Part shown: positions 1 through 8,521 of the stretch, piece after piece | Numbering within the stretch: the stretch's first letter is position 1 | How the letters are laid out: every line of letters begins with the position of its first letter | Origin: Anaplasma phagocytophilum str. Webster | GTDB taxonomy: Bacteria; Pseudomonadota; Alphaproteobacteria; Rickettsiales; Anaplasmataceae | Direction: 5' to 3' | Assembly (NCBI RefSeq): GCF_000964685.1 | Contig: NZ_LANS01000001.1 | Span: forward strand, 558,001 to 622,000 | DNA: 64,000 nt | Translations under genes and position numbers: made by a program | Notes under the pieces: generated by a model | Told to the model about the DNA's origin: nothing | Seen by the model: only the letters and a program-made list of their open reading frames with translations | Database searches by the model: none

Positions 1-461
1 TTGCTAATGACATAAAAGAACTTTACAGCGAAGCTAGAGAGATAGTTGCTAAACTATTTCTGACAGCTATTGAAGGTGCAGAAGTTATAGAAATAAAAGG
101 CATTTCTTCGACTTCCTTCATTGTTAATGTGTGCTCAGATATCGTTGCTGACGACTTTGTAGCAGTTCCATATGCTTGCTTGGGTTTAGGAGGCAACATA
201 ATTGAATTTGTAGAGGGGCGTAGTGACCTTAGACCCGCATACAAGCTGAAAGTGGGCCTAAGTTATCAGCTTTCACAGAAAGTTAATGCATTTGCTGATG
301 TATTCTACCATAGAGTTTTAGGTAACGGGGAGTACTCGGATTTACCAGTAAGACACTTGGTTGATGATCACAGCCCCGAGGGAAGATCAAAAAACGCAGC
401 CACTGCTAATTTTAGCATGAAATATACTGGCGCAGAACTTGGCATACAACTAAGGTTTTAA
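1..461 (+). CDS. Msp2/P44-superfamily outer membrane protein, 3' part
   Basis: The reading frame enters from the left edge (codons in phase with base 3) and ends at a stop at 459-461, so only the C-terminal ~150 residues are visible. They follow the P44/Msp2 C-terminal plan: an AIEGAEVIEIKGISSTSF segment, then VPYACLGLGGN, AYKLKVGLSYQLS, FYHRVLGNG, DLPVRHLVDD, and a final beta-strand ending in phenylalanine (GIQLRF), as expected for an outer membrane beta-barrel. The residues differ from the P44 consensus repeated elsewhere in the window (for example VNVCSDIVADDF against [12 protein letters not shown]), so this is a separate family member, not a p44 cassette. It converges on recA, with 33 bp between the stops. 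The N-terminus and any signal peptide lie outside the window. Confidence 0.85.
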   Translation, partial: ANDIKELYSEAREIVAKLFLTAIEGAEVIEIKGISSTSFIVNVCSDIVADDFVAVPYACLGLGGNIIEFVEGRSDLRPAYKLKVGLSYQLSQKVNAFADVFYHRVLGNGEYSDLPVRHLVDDHSPEGRSKNAATANFSMKYTGAELGIQLRF

Positions 462-494
462 TTTGCATCAGAACCCTTATATAAAGCGATTATA

Positions 495-1568
495 CTAGAA
501 AGATTCCTCTATTTCCTCGGAAGGCGCGCGTCCATCAGAACCAAAAACGTCGCTGCTACGCATGCTTTCCAATAATTTCGCCCTAATCAACCCTTCTAAC
601 TTATGAGAAAGATCAGCATTGTTCTTGAGATAACTTCTAGCTGTCTCCCGGCCTTGTCCAAGCTTGATACCTTCATGTGAATAATAAGAGCCAGCTTTTT
701 CTATAAAGCCAAATCTTACACCCATATCCAGAATCTCCCCAACTTTGGAGATACCTTCACTATACATGATATCAAACTCAGCTTGCTTGAAAGGAGGCGC
801 AACCTTATTCTTGACTACTTTTACGCGCGCCAAGTGTCCAGTAACATTTTCTTTTTCCTTCAGTGCACTAACCTTGCGAATATCAAGACGTATAGAGGTG
901 TAAAACTTCAGCGCACTACCACCAGTAGTGACCTCAGGATTACCGTACACAACCCCTATTTTCATGCGAATTTGGTTAATAAACACGAGCAAGCAGTTGG
1001 CTTTAGAAACTATAGAAGTCAATTTCCGAAGCGCGTGACTCAATAGACGAGCCTGCAAACCCATGTGCTGATCTCCCATATCCCCTTCAATTTCAGCACG
1101 AGGAGTTAAAGCAGCAACAGAATCCACAACAATAACGTCCACCGCACCCGAGTTCACAAGATGCTCAACAATGTGCAACGCCTGTTCTCCGGTGTCAGGC
1201 TGAGATACGATCAAATCTCCTACAGATACCCCTAGCTTTCTCGCGTATAACGTATCCAAAGCATGTTCGGCATCAATAAAGGCGCAAGCTCCACCGTTTT
1301 TCTGAGCCTCAGCAATAACATGAAGAGCTAAGGTAGTCTTACCCGAGCTTTCAGGGCCAAAAATCTCAATGATACGGCCCCTAGGAAGCCCCCCAACACC
1401 TAGAGCTGCATCTAGAGCAATAGACCCAGTAGAAACACACTCAACAGCTTCTACAGGGCTATTCTGCAGCCTCATAATAGATCCACGCCCAAAAGCGCGT
1501 TCAATCTGACCAATAGCAGCATCAACAGCCCGCTGCTTATCAGAGGGGGAGTCCTTCATTTCAACCAT
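495..1568 (-). CDS. recA: RecA recombinase
   Basis: Homologous recombination and SOS ATPase that forms filaments on single-stranded DNA, of the usual ~350-residue length (357 aa). Visible motifs are Walker A GPESSGKT at residues 71-78, FIDAEHALD near 98-106, Walker B VDVIVVDS near 143-150, [12 protein letters not shown], and the DNA-binding loop 2 region around [15 protein letters not shown] (about 209-223). The C-terminus is acidic (SEEIEESF). ATG at 1568 is used; a second ATG three codons later (1559) is possible. It lies downstream of, and in the same direction as, the p44 copy ending at 1862, with 293 bp between that holds a probable terminator and no gene. RecA is the enzyme that recombination between the p44 copies in this window would be expected to need, though the sequence shows no functional link. 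Confidence 0.98.
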   Translation of the reverse strand: MVEMKDSPSDKQRAVDAAIGQIERAFGRGSIMRLQNSPVEAVECVSTGSIALDAALGVGGLPRGRIIEIFGPESSGKTTLALHVIAEAQKNGGACAFIDAEHALDTLYARKLGVSVGDLIVSQPDTGEQALHIVEHLVNSGAVDVIVVDSVAALTPRAEIEGDMGDQHMGLQARLLSHALRKLTSIVSKANCLLVFINQIRMKIGVVYGNPEVTTGGSALKFYTSIRLDIRKVSALKEKENVTGHLARVKVVKNKVAPPFKQAEFDIMYSEGISKVGEILDMGVRFGFIEKAGSYYSHEGIKLGQGRETARSYLKNNADLSHKLEGLIRAKLLESMRSSDVFGSDGRAPSEEIEESF

Positions 1569-1821
1569 GGGGTATCACAAGAATTTTAACTGCTCAACAA
1601 TAGACATTGAAGCCAAAAGTGTCAAGATTTGTACAAATGGGAGCGATGCGATTTGCACTATAAAAACACGCCAAATCCCCATCAAGCACTGATAGAAACC
1701 TTCTAACCTGAGCAGCAAGAAAATAAATAATAGGAACGGTCACGGAGTAATAATTAATGGTAGCAGAACCAGAAGAAGTCAGGAAGAGGGTGAAGTACCG
1801 CAGGAAGTAGAATTAAAGTAG

Positions 1822-1849
1822 AAAAGGGGAGCCCTTAGCCCCCCTCTTT
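1822..1849 (-). terminator. possible Rho-independent terminator after p44
   Basis: On the minus strand, just past the p44 stop, an AAAGAGGGGGG arm can fold on a CCCCTTTT arm (one bulge) across a short loop, and the 3' arm runs into a T-rich stretch. The position suits termination of the p44 at 1862-3142 before recA. Seen by eye only; folding energy was not computed. Confidence 0.45.
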
Positions 1850-1861
1850 AGATAAGCAAGC

Positions 1862-3142
1862 TTAAAAAGCGAACCTAACACCAAATTCCCCACCGACATA
1901 AGCCATGGAGAAGTTAGCAATAGCAGTATCCTTAGTACGACCCGCCGGACTAGTATCATCTACAAGACGTTGAGCCGGCAGATCATCATAAACGCCATCT
2001 CCCACAACACGATGGTAGAATCCACCCGCAAAAGCGGAGATTTCAGGAGAGAGCTGATAACTCAACCCAGCCTTTAATCTATAAGCAAGCTTAGGAGTGA
2101 TATGGCCATCAACCACGCCCACGAAGTTACCACCGAGCCCGACGCAAGCATAAGGAACAACACCTAAACCTTCACTAAGAAGATCATAACAAGCATTGAC
2201 CATCACAGAAGTAGAAGAAACCGCCCTAATCTCAACCACTTCCCCACCTTCAATAGTTTTAGCTAGTAACCCAGCTACTATGGTTTTTTCGTCACGATTA
2301 AGGTTTACTAGGTCTTTGGCTACGGCGTTGGCGTTGCCATTCGGTGTACCATCCTTTGTATTGGTGCTATGTATGCGTCCCGTGGGCCAGTTCTTATTCT
2401 CCAGCTCTACATCCTTAACGAACTTACTAAAGGATTTCCCACTCTGCCCACTACTGGCTAGATTGCTGCACTGTGCCGTCTTTGTGTTTTCATCCGGCTC
2501 TGCCTTGTATTCCGTTACGCTTCCTCCCGTGGAGCCCGCGGCATGAGTCCCACTACAAACCTTCCCATCGATCTTAGAATGAGCAATTCCAAGAGCATTG
2601 GCAAACTGAACGATATCTTTCCCAGAGGTCTTGGCAAGAGCAGCGGCAAGGTTATCAGTCTGCCCAGTAACAACATCATAAGCTAACTCCTTAGCTAGTA
2701 GATATACTGTATCAGCTTCATCTTCCTTACTACCACTATCTCTAATACCCTTGGTCTTGAAGCGCTCGTAACCAATCTCAAGCTCAACCCTGGCACCACC
2801 AATACCATAACCAACACTGCCTTCCATAGCTACAAGCATGTTGTCCTTAAACCCAATCCGAGGATCAGGAGTGTTCCAGTCAAACTTGTTAGACTCTAGC
2901 TTTACACTCTTTCCATCCTTTAAGTATGGATATACTGCCTTAGTCTCTCCGTTACTCTCCCTTATACTAAAATCTCTTATCTTGCTAAACGCTGGACTGT
3001 AATCCAAACCAATATAGAAATATCCCGCACCACCAGTATCCAAAGCGCTAACGTCATCATGAGCCCTGACATCATTTCCAGCCATGACTATAGCCAACGA
3101 CATCATTACGCTTCCTAATAATAGCTTACTTCTAGATCTCAT
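1862..3142 (-). CDS. p44: P44/Msp2 major surface protein, intact
   Basis: Complete 426-residue P44-family outer membrane protein, the immunodominant antigen family of Anaplasma phagocytophilum. Residues 1-27 look like a signal peptide ([20 protein letters not shown]..., probable cleavage after VRA). Conserved blocks include [15 protein letters not shown], the [18 protein letters not shown] region, and [19 protein letters not shown]. The HV core (about 190-275) carries the landmarks KVC, AQC, NWPTG and NAVAKDLV. After it come the constant block [15 protein letters not shown] and a beta-strand C-terminus ending GVRFAF. It is the only copy in the window with both the start region and an intact 3' end. 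It follows a truncated p44 by 60 bp containing a perfect hairpin. No tr1/omp-1 type expression-locus genes precede it, so whether it is transcribed is unclear. Confidence 0.95.
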   Translation of the reverse strand: MRSRSKLLLGSVMMSLAIVMAGNDVRAHDDVSALDTGGAGYFYIGLDYSPAFSKIRDFSIRESNGETKAVYPYLKDGKSVKLESNKFDWNTPDPRIGFKDNMLVAMEGSVGYGIGGARVELEIGYERFKTKGIRDSGSKEDEADTVYLLAKELAYDVVTGQTDNLAAALAKTSGKDIVQFANALGIAHSKIDGKVCSGTHAAGSTGGSVTEYKAEPDENTKTAQCSNLASSGQSGKSFSKFVKDVELENKNWPTGRIHSTNTKDGTPNGNANAVAKDLVNLNRDEKTIVAGLLAKTIEGGEVVEIRAVSSTSVMVNACYDLLSEGLGVVPYACVGLGGNFVGVVDGHITPKLAYRLKAGLSYQLSPEISAFAGGFYHRVVGDGVYDDLPAQRLVDDTSPAGRTKDTAIANFSMAYVGGEFGVRFAF

Positions 3143-3159
3143 ATACTAACTCCCTAATA

Positions 3160-3190
3160 GAAGCGGGGTAAGTTTGACTTACCCCGCTTC
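3160..3190 (-). terminator. perfect hairpin between tandem p44 copies
   Basis: GAAGCGGGGTAAGT (3160-3173) and its exact reverse complement (3177-3190) are separated by three bases, giving a 14-bp GC-rich stem. It sits between the stop of the upstream p44 copy and the start of the next one. The same structure, with the same flanks, is at 39517-39547 between the plus-strand pair. There is no strong U-run after it, so it could be a terminator, an mRNA stabiliser or a recombination feature. Confidence 0.5.
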
Positions 3191-3202
3191 CAACAAACCA
3201 CC

Positions 3203-4135
3203 TTAAAAAGCAAACCTAACACCAAATTCCCCACCGACATAAGCCATGGAGAAGTTAGCAATAGCAGTATCCTTAGTACGACCCGCCGGACTAGTATCAT
3301 CTACAAGACGTTGAGCCGGCAGATCATCATAAACGCCATCTCCCACAACACGATGGTAGAATCCACCCGCAAAAGCGGAGATTTCAGGAGAGAGCTGATA
3401 ACTCAAGCCAGCCTTTAACCTATAAGCAAGCTTAGGAGTGATATGCCCATCAACAACACCCACGAAGTTACCACCGAGACCAACGCAAGCATAAGGAACA
3501 ACGCCTAAACCTTCACTAAGAAGATCATAACAAGCATTTACCATCACAGAAGTAGAAGAAACCGCCCTGATTTCAACAACCTCACCACCTTCAATAGTTT
3601 TAGCTAGTAACCCTGCTACTATGGTTTTTTCTTCGGGGGTGAGCTCCTGTACTAGGTCTTTAGCTACCGCTGTGGCGTTGTCATTGTTAGAGGCTCCGGT
3701 TCCTGTCGACGTGGGCCAGTTTTTACTTCCATCTCCTAGAAGTGTTCCACGGACAAAGTCCTTTAGCACCTGTGGTATCGTTTGGCCCGCGGGCTTGGTT
3801 GTGGTATTCCCGTTAGTTCCAGCACACACAGCCACTTTTCCCTCCCCGCTCGTAGCTACGTTATCCGTCCTCTCAGCATAAACGGCATATAAATTGCTAC
3901 TGTTTGTCCCCTTCTTCGTCACACAAACCTTCTTACCAATGCCGGAATGAGAAATCTCCACCGCCTTAGCAAACTGAACGATGTCCTTCCCGGAGGTCTT
4001 AGCAAGAGCAGCGGCAAGGTTATCAGTCTGCCCAGTAACAACATCATAAGCTAACTCCTTAGCTAATAGATATACTGTATCAGCTTCATCTTCCTTACTA
4101 CCACTATCTCTAATACCCTTGGTCTTGTTTTTCAA
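3203..4135 (-). pseudogene. 5'-truncated p44 copy (silent donor type)
   Basis: An open 310-codon frame that begins inside the p44 sequence at [14 protein letters not shown]. It lacks the signal peptide and the first ~110-120 residues of P44. The ATG in front (MKN-) comes from spacer DNA, so a functional secreted start is unlikely. The HV core has the landmarks KVC, VAVC, NWPTS and TAVAKDL and belongs to the type with [19 protein letters not shown]. The 3' constant region is complete, ending [10 protein letters not shown]. The 5' break lies at the same ACCAAGGG point as in the cassettes near 11916, 12967 and 23944. Best read as a donor cassette with an intact 3' end; translation from an internal start cannot be excluded. 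Confidence 0.85.
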
Positions 4136-4180
4136 TAATGAGAATTATTGCATAGGCTTTTGGTATACCTGTGATTTAAA

Positions 4181-4317
4181 GTAGTTGAGCCGGAAGATCA
4201 TCATAAACACCATCTCCAACAACACGATGGTAGAATCCACCTGCAAAAGCAGAGATTTCAGGAGAGAGCTGATAACTCAAGCCAGCCTTTAACCTATAAG
4301 CAAGTTTAGGAGTGATG
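4181..4317 (-). pseudogene. p44 3' constant-region fragment
   Basis: A ~135-bp piece of the p44 3' constant region ([18 protein letters not shown] through GVYDDLPAQ). It is cut off upstream by the spacer at 4318-4560 and downstream at DLPAQ, where sequence resembling the 3' junction of the copy at 40735 begins. It appears to be the distal part of the copy at 4561-5484, split by the spacer. About 45 bp of spacer (4136-4180) then lead into the next cassette. Confidence 0.8.
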
Positions 4318-4560
4318 TTCTAGACACCATCCGCATCAGACCACAGATTAGCTTTCCTTGAAGTACAGATAACCTCTGTAAAGTTTTAGAGGAGATTCCT
4401 AGATAGCAAGTATTTTTCATGATGGGTAAGAGCGTAAAGCCACTGTACGGACCTACTAAGTATGGTGAATCGCTGATCGTAGTTTGTTTCACGAGTGGTG
4501 CAGCACTAATTTTGCCTAGTTACTTTCTACGGGCATATAGGGTTAAAGACGGACGGATTG
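4318..4560 (-). repeat. p44-associated spacer repeat (partial, inside a p44 copy)
   Basis: Read on the minus strand, this 243-bp block shares long stretches with the plus-strand spacers at 11498-11915, 12582-12966 and 22740-23105, for example TTACTTGCTATCTA, AAAACTTTACAGAGGTTA and AGTGGCTTTA. Here it interrupts a p44 copy between the codons for VVD and ITPKL. No intact gene is visible in it. Confidence 0.8.
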
Positions 4561-5484
4561 TGCTGTACTCGTCAACAACACCAACGAAGTTTCCACCGAG
4601 CCCAACACAAGCATAAGGAACAACGCCTAAACCTTCACTAAGAAGATCATAACAAGCATTGACCATTACAGAAGTAGAAGAAACCGCCCTAATCTCAACA
4701 ACCTCACCACCTTCAATAGTTTTAGCTAGTAACCCTGCTACTATGGTTTTTTCTTCAGGGGTTAGCTCCTGTACTAGGTCTCTAGCTACAGCTGTGGCGT
4801 TGTCGTTTGGCGTAGCCTTTTGGACCGCATCAGCAGCAGCCGTTGATGTTGGCCAATTCTTACTACCATCTACCAACAGTGTTGCCTTCACAAAGTCTCT
4901 AAATACTTGTGGTGTGTTCTGCGCTTGTGTCTGTGCGCCGTTAGCTGTTGAACCGTGCCCACCACAAAGAGCAGTTTCCCCATGCCCTGCGCTGCTCTTC
5001 GCGTTCGTTTCGCCCGCATATATTCCATGTGTTGATATCTGACTCGTATGTCCCCGTTTTGTCCTACAAACCTTCCCATCGATATTAGGATGAGAAACCC
5101 CAACCGCCTTAGCAAACTGAACAATATCTTTACCGGAGGTCTTAGCAAGAGCGGCAGTAAGCTTATCAGTCTGCCCAGTAACAACATCATAAGCTAACTC
5201 CTTAGCTAGTAGATATACTGTATCAGCTTCATCTTCCTTACTACCACTATCTCTAATACCCTTGGTCTTGAAGCGCTCGTAACCAATCTCAAGCTCAACC
5301 CTGGCACCACCAATACCATAACCAACACTACCTTCCATAGCTACAAGCATGTTGTCCTTAAACCCAATCCGAGGATCAGGTGTGTTCCAGTCAAACTTGT
5401 GTGACTCTAGCTTTACACTCTTTCCATCCTTTAAGTATGGATATACTGCCTTAGTCTCTCCGTTACTCTCCCTTATACCCTTGT
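4561..5484 (-). pseudogene. p44 copy truncated at both ends
   Basis: The p44 frame is open from about [16 protein letters not shown] through [13 protein letters not shown], the HV core (KVCRTKRG, ETALCGG, NWPTS, TAVARDL) and the constant block to GNFVGVVD. It then runs into spacer and stops at 4520. The signal peptide and first ~65 residues are missing, and no start codon precedes the conserved sequence; the first in-frame ATG is internal (NMLVAMEG, 5350). The HV type resembles 3203-4135. The 5' break is shared with the copy at 38401 on the other strand, including the sequence outside the gene, so the two probably descend from one truncated ancestor. Confidence 0.85.
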
Positions 5485-5544
5485 ATATCTAAATAATAGA
5501 TTCATAATAATAGAATCCTAGATAACAGGTCTCCAAAATTCCAA
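5484..5544 (-). repeat. shared upstream junction of 5'-truncated p44 copies
   Basis: Read on the minus strand, TTGGAATTTTG...GTTATCT.GGATTCTATTATTA leads into the truncated p44 at GAGAGACTAAGGCAG. The same sequence, with small indels, precedes the truncated copy at 38401 (38345-38406). Shared sequence outside the gene means the truncated copies were duplicated together with their flank. Confidence 0.7.
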
Positions 5545-5646
5545 CCACTGTTACTGCAAAAATTTACCCCGTGTTGAGATGTATAATTAGTTGCATAAAC
5601 ATTGTGTGAGTGGCAGACTAAAATGTTATCTAGTTGTTAATAATTT

Positions 5647-6657
5647 GTGATGATTAGAGTGGGAATAAATGGCCTTGGTAGGATAGGTCGCTGTTTGTTT
5701 AGGTTGTTATGCAGTTTAGATAGTTCTTCAAAGATTGAGCTTGCTGCAGTGAATGGTTCTTCAAGTATAGATTTGCATAGGCATTTGCTAAAAAATGACT
5801 CAGTGCATGGTGTATATGAGCACGCGATAGAAAAGATAGGAGAAGACTTTTTTTCGGTTAATGGGAAGAAAATAAAGTTTTTCTGCGAAAGAGACCCTGA
5901 AAATGTCCCTTGGGATTCATGTGGGGTGGATGTCGTTTTTGAGTGTACGGGTAAGTTTAATAAGAAGCCTCTCGCAGCAAAGCATATTAGGGGTACTGTA
6001 AAAAAGGTTATAGTTTCCGCTCCTGTGGATGGTGCTGATTTACAAGTGATCTATGGTATAAATGAGGGCAGTATCACCAACGATCATAAGGTTATTTCCG
6101 TAGGATCATGCACTACAAACTGTGCTGCTCATGTTGTGGGAGCTATTGATCGTGAATTTGGAATAGATGGTGGTTTTATAACCACTGTTCATGCGTACAC
6201 TAATGACCAGAATCATGTAGATGGAAGCCATAAGGACTTCCGTAGAGCTAGAGCATGTGGTTTGTCCATGATACCTACTTCTACCGGTGCATCTAAGGCA
6301 TTATCACTACTTTTCCCTCACTTAGATGGCAAAATTTCCGTTGCTGCGGTAAGGGTTCCTACTCCTAATGTATCTATGGTTGATTTCACTTTTGTTCCTT
6401 CTGTAAAAGTGCCACGCTCCTCCATAAATGATGCATTATCGAAAGCTGCTGATATTAGGAAAGATGTGCTCTTAGCCACTGAGGAGATGTTAGTGTCAGT
6501 GGATTTTAATCACACTACTTATAGTGCAATTTTTGATCTCTGCGAAACTCACGTAAATGATGCCAACTTCTCTCGCGTGGTTGCTTGGTATGATAACGAG
6601 TGGGCTTTTGCTAATAGAATGCTGGATGTCGCCCTAATAGCGCAGAAATTTTTATAA
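5647..6657 (+). CDS. gap: glyceraldehyde-3-phosphate dehydrogenase (type I)
   Basis: Cytosolic NAD(P)-dependent enzyme interconverting glyceraldehyde-3-phosphate and 1,3-bisphosphoglycerate. Its 336 residues are full length for the family. The nucleotide-binding start is VGINGLGRIGR (5-15). The catalytic motif is SVGSCTTNCAAH (151-162), with nucleophile Cys155 and partner His182 in TTVHAYTND. The substrate-binding segment is STGASKALSLLFPHLDGK, and the C-terminal signature is WYDNEWAFANRM. The usual SNASC reads SVGSC here, a mild variation. With pgk (30792-31952) it serves the triose-phosphate part of central metabolism; in Anaplasmataceae this is usually read as gluconeogenic or biosynthetic because hexose use is limited. 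It is monocistronic. ATG at 5647 is used; ATG at 5650 does not fit the frame. Confidence 0.97.
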   Translation: MMIRVGINGLGRIGRCLFRLLCSLDSSSKIELAAVNGSSSIDLHRHLLKNDSVHGVYEHAIEKIGEDFFSVNGKKIKFFCERDPENVPWDSCGVDVVFECTGKFNKKPLAAKHIRGTVKKVIVSAPVDGADLQVIYGINEGSITNDHKVISVGSCTTNCAAHVVGAIDREFGIDGGFITTVHAYTNDQNHVDGSHKDFRRARACGLSMIPTSTGASKALSLLFPHLDGKISVAAVRVPTPNVSMVDFTFVPSVKVPRSSINDALSKAADIRKDVLLATEEMLVSVDFNHTTYSAIFDLCETHVNDANFSRVVAWYDNEWAFANRMLDVALIAQKFL

Positions 6658-6828
6658 ATTCCATATGTACTTTAAACATTGTTGGAATTTCTGAGCGAAT
6701 TGTGCTAAAAGGTAGTGGGCAGTGCGAGCGGGTTTCGTGTGAAGTCGGTCAGGTTAGAAATAAAGCAGCCGTAGCATTGAGTATTCGGGTTGCACTGTCC
6801 ACTGGGTTCTGCTAAGGGTGGTGCACTG

Positions 6829-8199
6829 GTGAATTTGGCGCTAAAGTACAGGCCGAGCAACTTTGATGATCTTGTTGGTCAGGATGTCTTGGTCCGGATA
6901 CTGAGAAATTCTTTTTCCGTCGGAAATCTTAATACTCCTTTATTAATGGTGGGTGCTAGTGGCGTTGGTAAGACTACGTGCGCAAGGATAGTCTCGCTGT
7001 GTCTTAATTGTGAGAATGGGCCTACTTCGTCTCCCTGTGGGACATGCGCTACTTGTACTTCTATTAAAAACTCTCATAACCCAGATGTTGTGGAGATGGA
7101 TGCTGCTAGTAATACCAGTGTGGATGATATTAGAGTGATCTTGGAGAGTTCCAACTATCTCCCGGTAAGCTCTAGGTTTAAAGTCTATATCATAGACGAA
7201 GTGCATATGCTCTCCACTAGCGCATTTAATGCGTTATTAAAGACTTTGGAAAGTCCAGCTCAGCATGCAAAGTTTATTATGGCTACTACGGAAGTTAGAA
7301 AGGTTCCTGTAACCGTAGCTTCTAGGTGTTTAAGATTGGATCTGGGTAAGCTACCGATAAAACAGTTATACGATCATCTTGTAAAAATATCGGCTAAGGA
7401 GAATATAGCTCATGATGAAAGTAGTCTGATGCTTATAGCTGAGAATTCTTCTGGTTCTGTTAGAAATTCTCTTTTCCTGCTAGAGCAGGCTCTTATTTAT
7501 TCTAACAATAAAATTTCCCTGCAGGAAGTTAGGGAGTTGCTTGGTTGTGTTGATAAGAAGATTCTTGAGGGCATTGTAAGAGATATTATAAGTAGTGATG
7601 TCAAAAGCGCTATAGATGGCTTTAGAGAGTTATGTAATGCTAGTACGCCGGTCATAATTTTTGAGGGGATGCAGAAGGTCGTTTATGGGCTTTGTATGTA
7701 TTCTATTGATAAGGATTTTCACCATGGTCTAGGGGAAGAGTTATTTACTGCTGAAAAGTCTGGTTCTACTCCTTTTCTTTCTAGATTGTGGCAGTTGGTT
7801 CTACATGGAATTCAGGAGATTAAGAGTTCTGAGAGTCCGGAGCAAGCTGGTGAGATGCTAATAGTTAGGTTATGTTACTTGAGTGATTTACCTTCTCCTC
7901 AAAAGATAGCTTCTTCTATATCTTCGAAGTATGGGGATATGCCTCCTTCTGGAGGGCAAGGAAGGAGTGAATCTTTAAATGCAGGAAGTATGTCTGCGCG
8001 CAGTAGACCTTGTTTTATGGGAGCTGCTAGTAGTCCTACAAATGCTGTAGGTGGTATTTCTGTTTTAGGAGATAAGAAAAATAATGATGTCAATGACCGG
8101 GGTAAGGTGTACAATCCGGATGATGATGAGGCTGTAGTTGATGTTGTGAAAAACTTCGATGGTGCTTCTGTTGTGAGCTTTAAGAGTTTTGATGTCTGA
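6829..8199 (+). CDS. dnaX: DNA polymerase III subunit gamma/tau
   Basis: Clamp-loader ATPase of the replicative polymerase. I start it at GTG 6829 because the protein then begins VNLALKYRPSNFDDLVGQ, the normal DnaX N-terminus, and AAGGGTGG lies a few bases upstream; a frame extension to TTG 6790 adds 13 unlikely residues. Walker A is VGASGVGKTT (41-50 from this start). The zinc cysteines are C61, C70, C73 and C76 in CENGPTSSPCGTCATC. Walker B is IIDEVHMLS (121-129), and the SRC/arginine-finger motif is ASRCLRL (164-170). The C-terminal ~90 residues are low-complexity, and the product (456 aa) is shorter than E. coli tau. It is followed 11 bp later by ybaB, a common dnaX neighbour. Confidence 0.96.
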   Translation: MNLALKYRPSNFDDLVGQDVLVRILRNSFSVGNLNTPLLMVGASGVGKTTCARIVSLCLNCENGPTSSPCGTCATCTSIKNSHNPDVVEMDAASNTSVDDIRVILESSNYLPVSSRFKVYIIDEVHMLSTSAFNALLKTLESPAQHAKFIMATTEVRKVPVTVASRCLRLDLGKLPIKQLYDHLVKISAKENIAHDESSLMLIAENSSGSVRNSLFLLEQALIYSNNKISLQEVRELLGCVDKKILEGIVRDIISSDVKSAIDGFRELCNASTPVIIFEGMQKVVYGLCMYSIDKDFHHGLGEELFTAEKSGSTPFLSRLWQLVLHGIQEIKSSESPEQAGEMLIVRLCYLSDLPSPQKIASSISSKYGDMPPSGGQGRSESLNAGSMSARSRPCFMGAASSPTNAVGGISVLGDKKNNDVNDRGKVYNPDDDEAVVDVVKNFDGASVVSFKSFDV

Positions 8200-8210
8200 G
8201 GGGTATCTTT

Positions 8211-8519
8211 ATGTCTTTTGATGATCAGAAATTTGCAGATTTGCAAGATGCTCTGAAGAAAAAGCTGTCTGAGCTAAAAGTGTATCAGGAGCCGAAGTCT
8301 TTTGAGGGGCAGTCTCTTGGTGGGAGGGTATCTGTTAAGATACTCTTGTCAAATCTTGTGGAGTATAAAGTACAAGAAGTAAAGGTGGATCCGGCGCTTC
8401 TTGGGGAAAAAGCTTTTGTGGTTGAGGACTTGATAAAGGCAGCCTTTGATGATGCTTTTAGAAAGTCTATGGACTACAACAAGGGCTTTATTAGTTCTTT
8501 GATGTCTTTTTATTTCTAG
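8211..8519 (+). CDS. YbaB/EbfC family nucleoid-associated protein
   Basis: Small 102-residue protein of the YbaB/EbfC DNA-binding family, which forms dimers and has a nucleoid-organising role. The fold signature is visible: an N-terminal helix rich in K/E/L (DDQKFADLQDALKKKLSEL), a beta-strand region with GGRVSVKILLSNLVEYKVQEVKVDP, and the LIKAAFDDAFRKSMDY helix. Its place directly after dnaX is the classic arrangement for this family and is strong support. Only 2 bp separate its stop from asd, so dnaX-ybaB-asd is likely one transcript. The N-terminus is somewhat longer and the core shorter than E. coli YbaB (109 aa). Confidence 0.88.
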   Translation: MSFDDQKFADLQDALKKKLSELKVYQEPKSFEGQSLGGRVSVKILLSNLVEYKVQEVKVDPALLGEKAFVVEDLIKAAFDDAFRKSMDYNKGFISSLMSFYF

Positions 8520-8521
8520 AT

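Noticed and set aside
6656-6690. Inverted repeat AAATTCCA...TGGAATTT after gap as a terminator
   Set aside because: AT-rich stem with a 19-base loop and no T-run; too weak to call.
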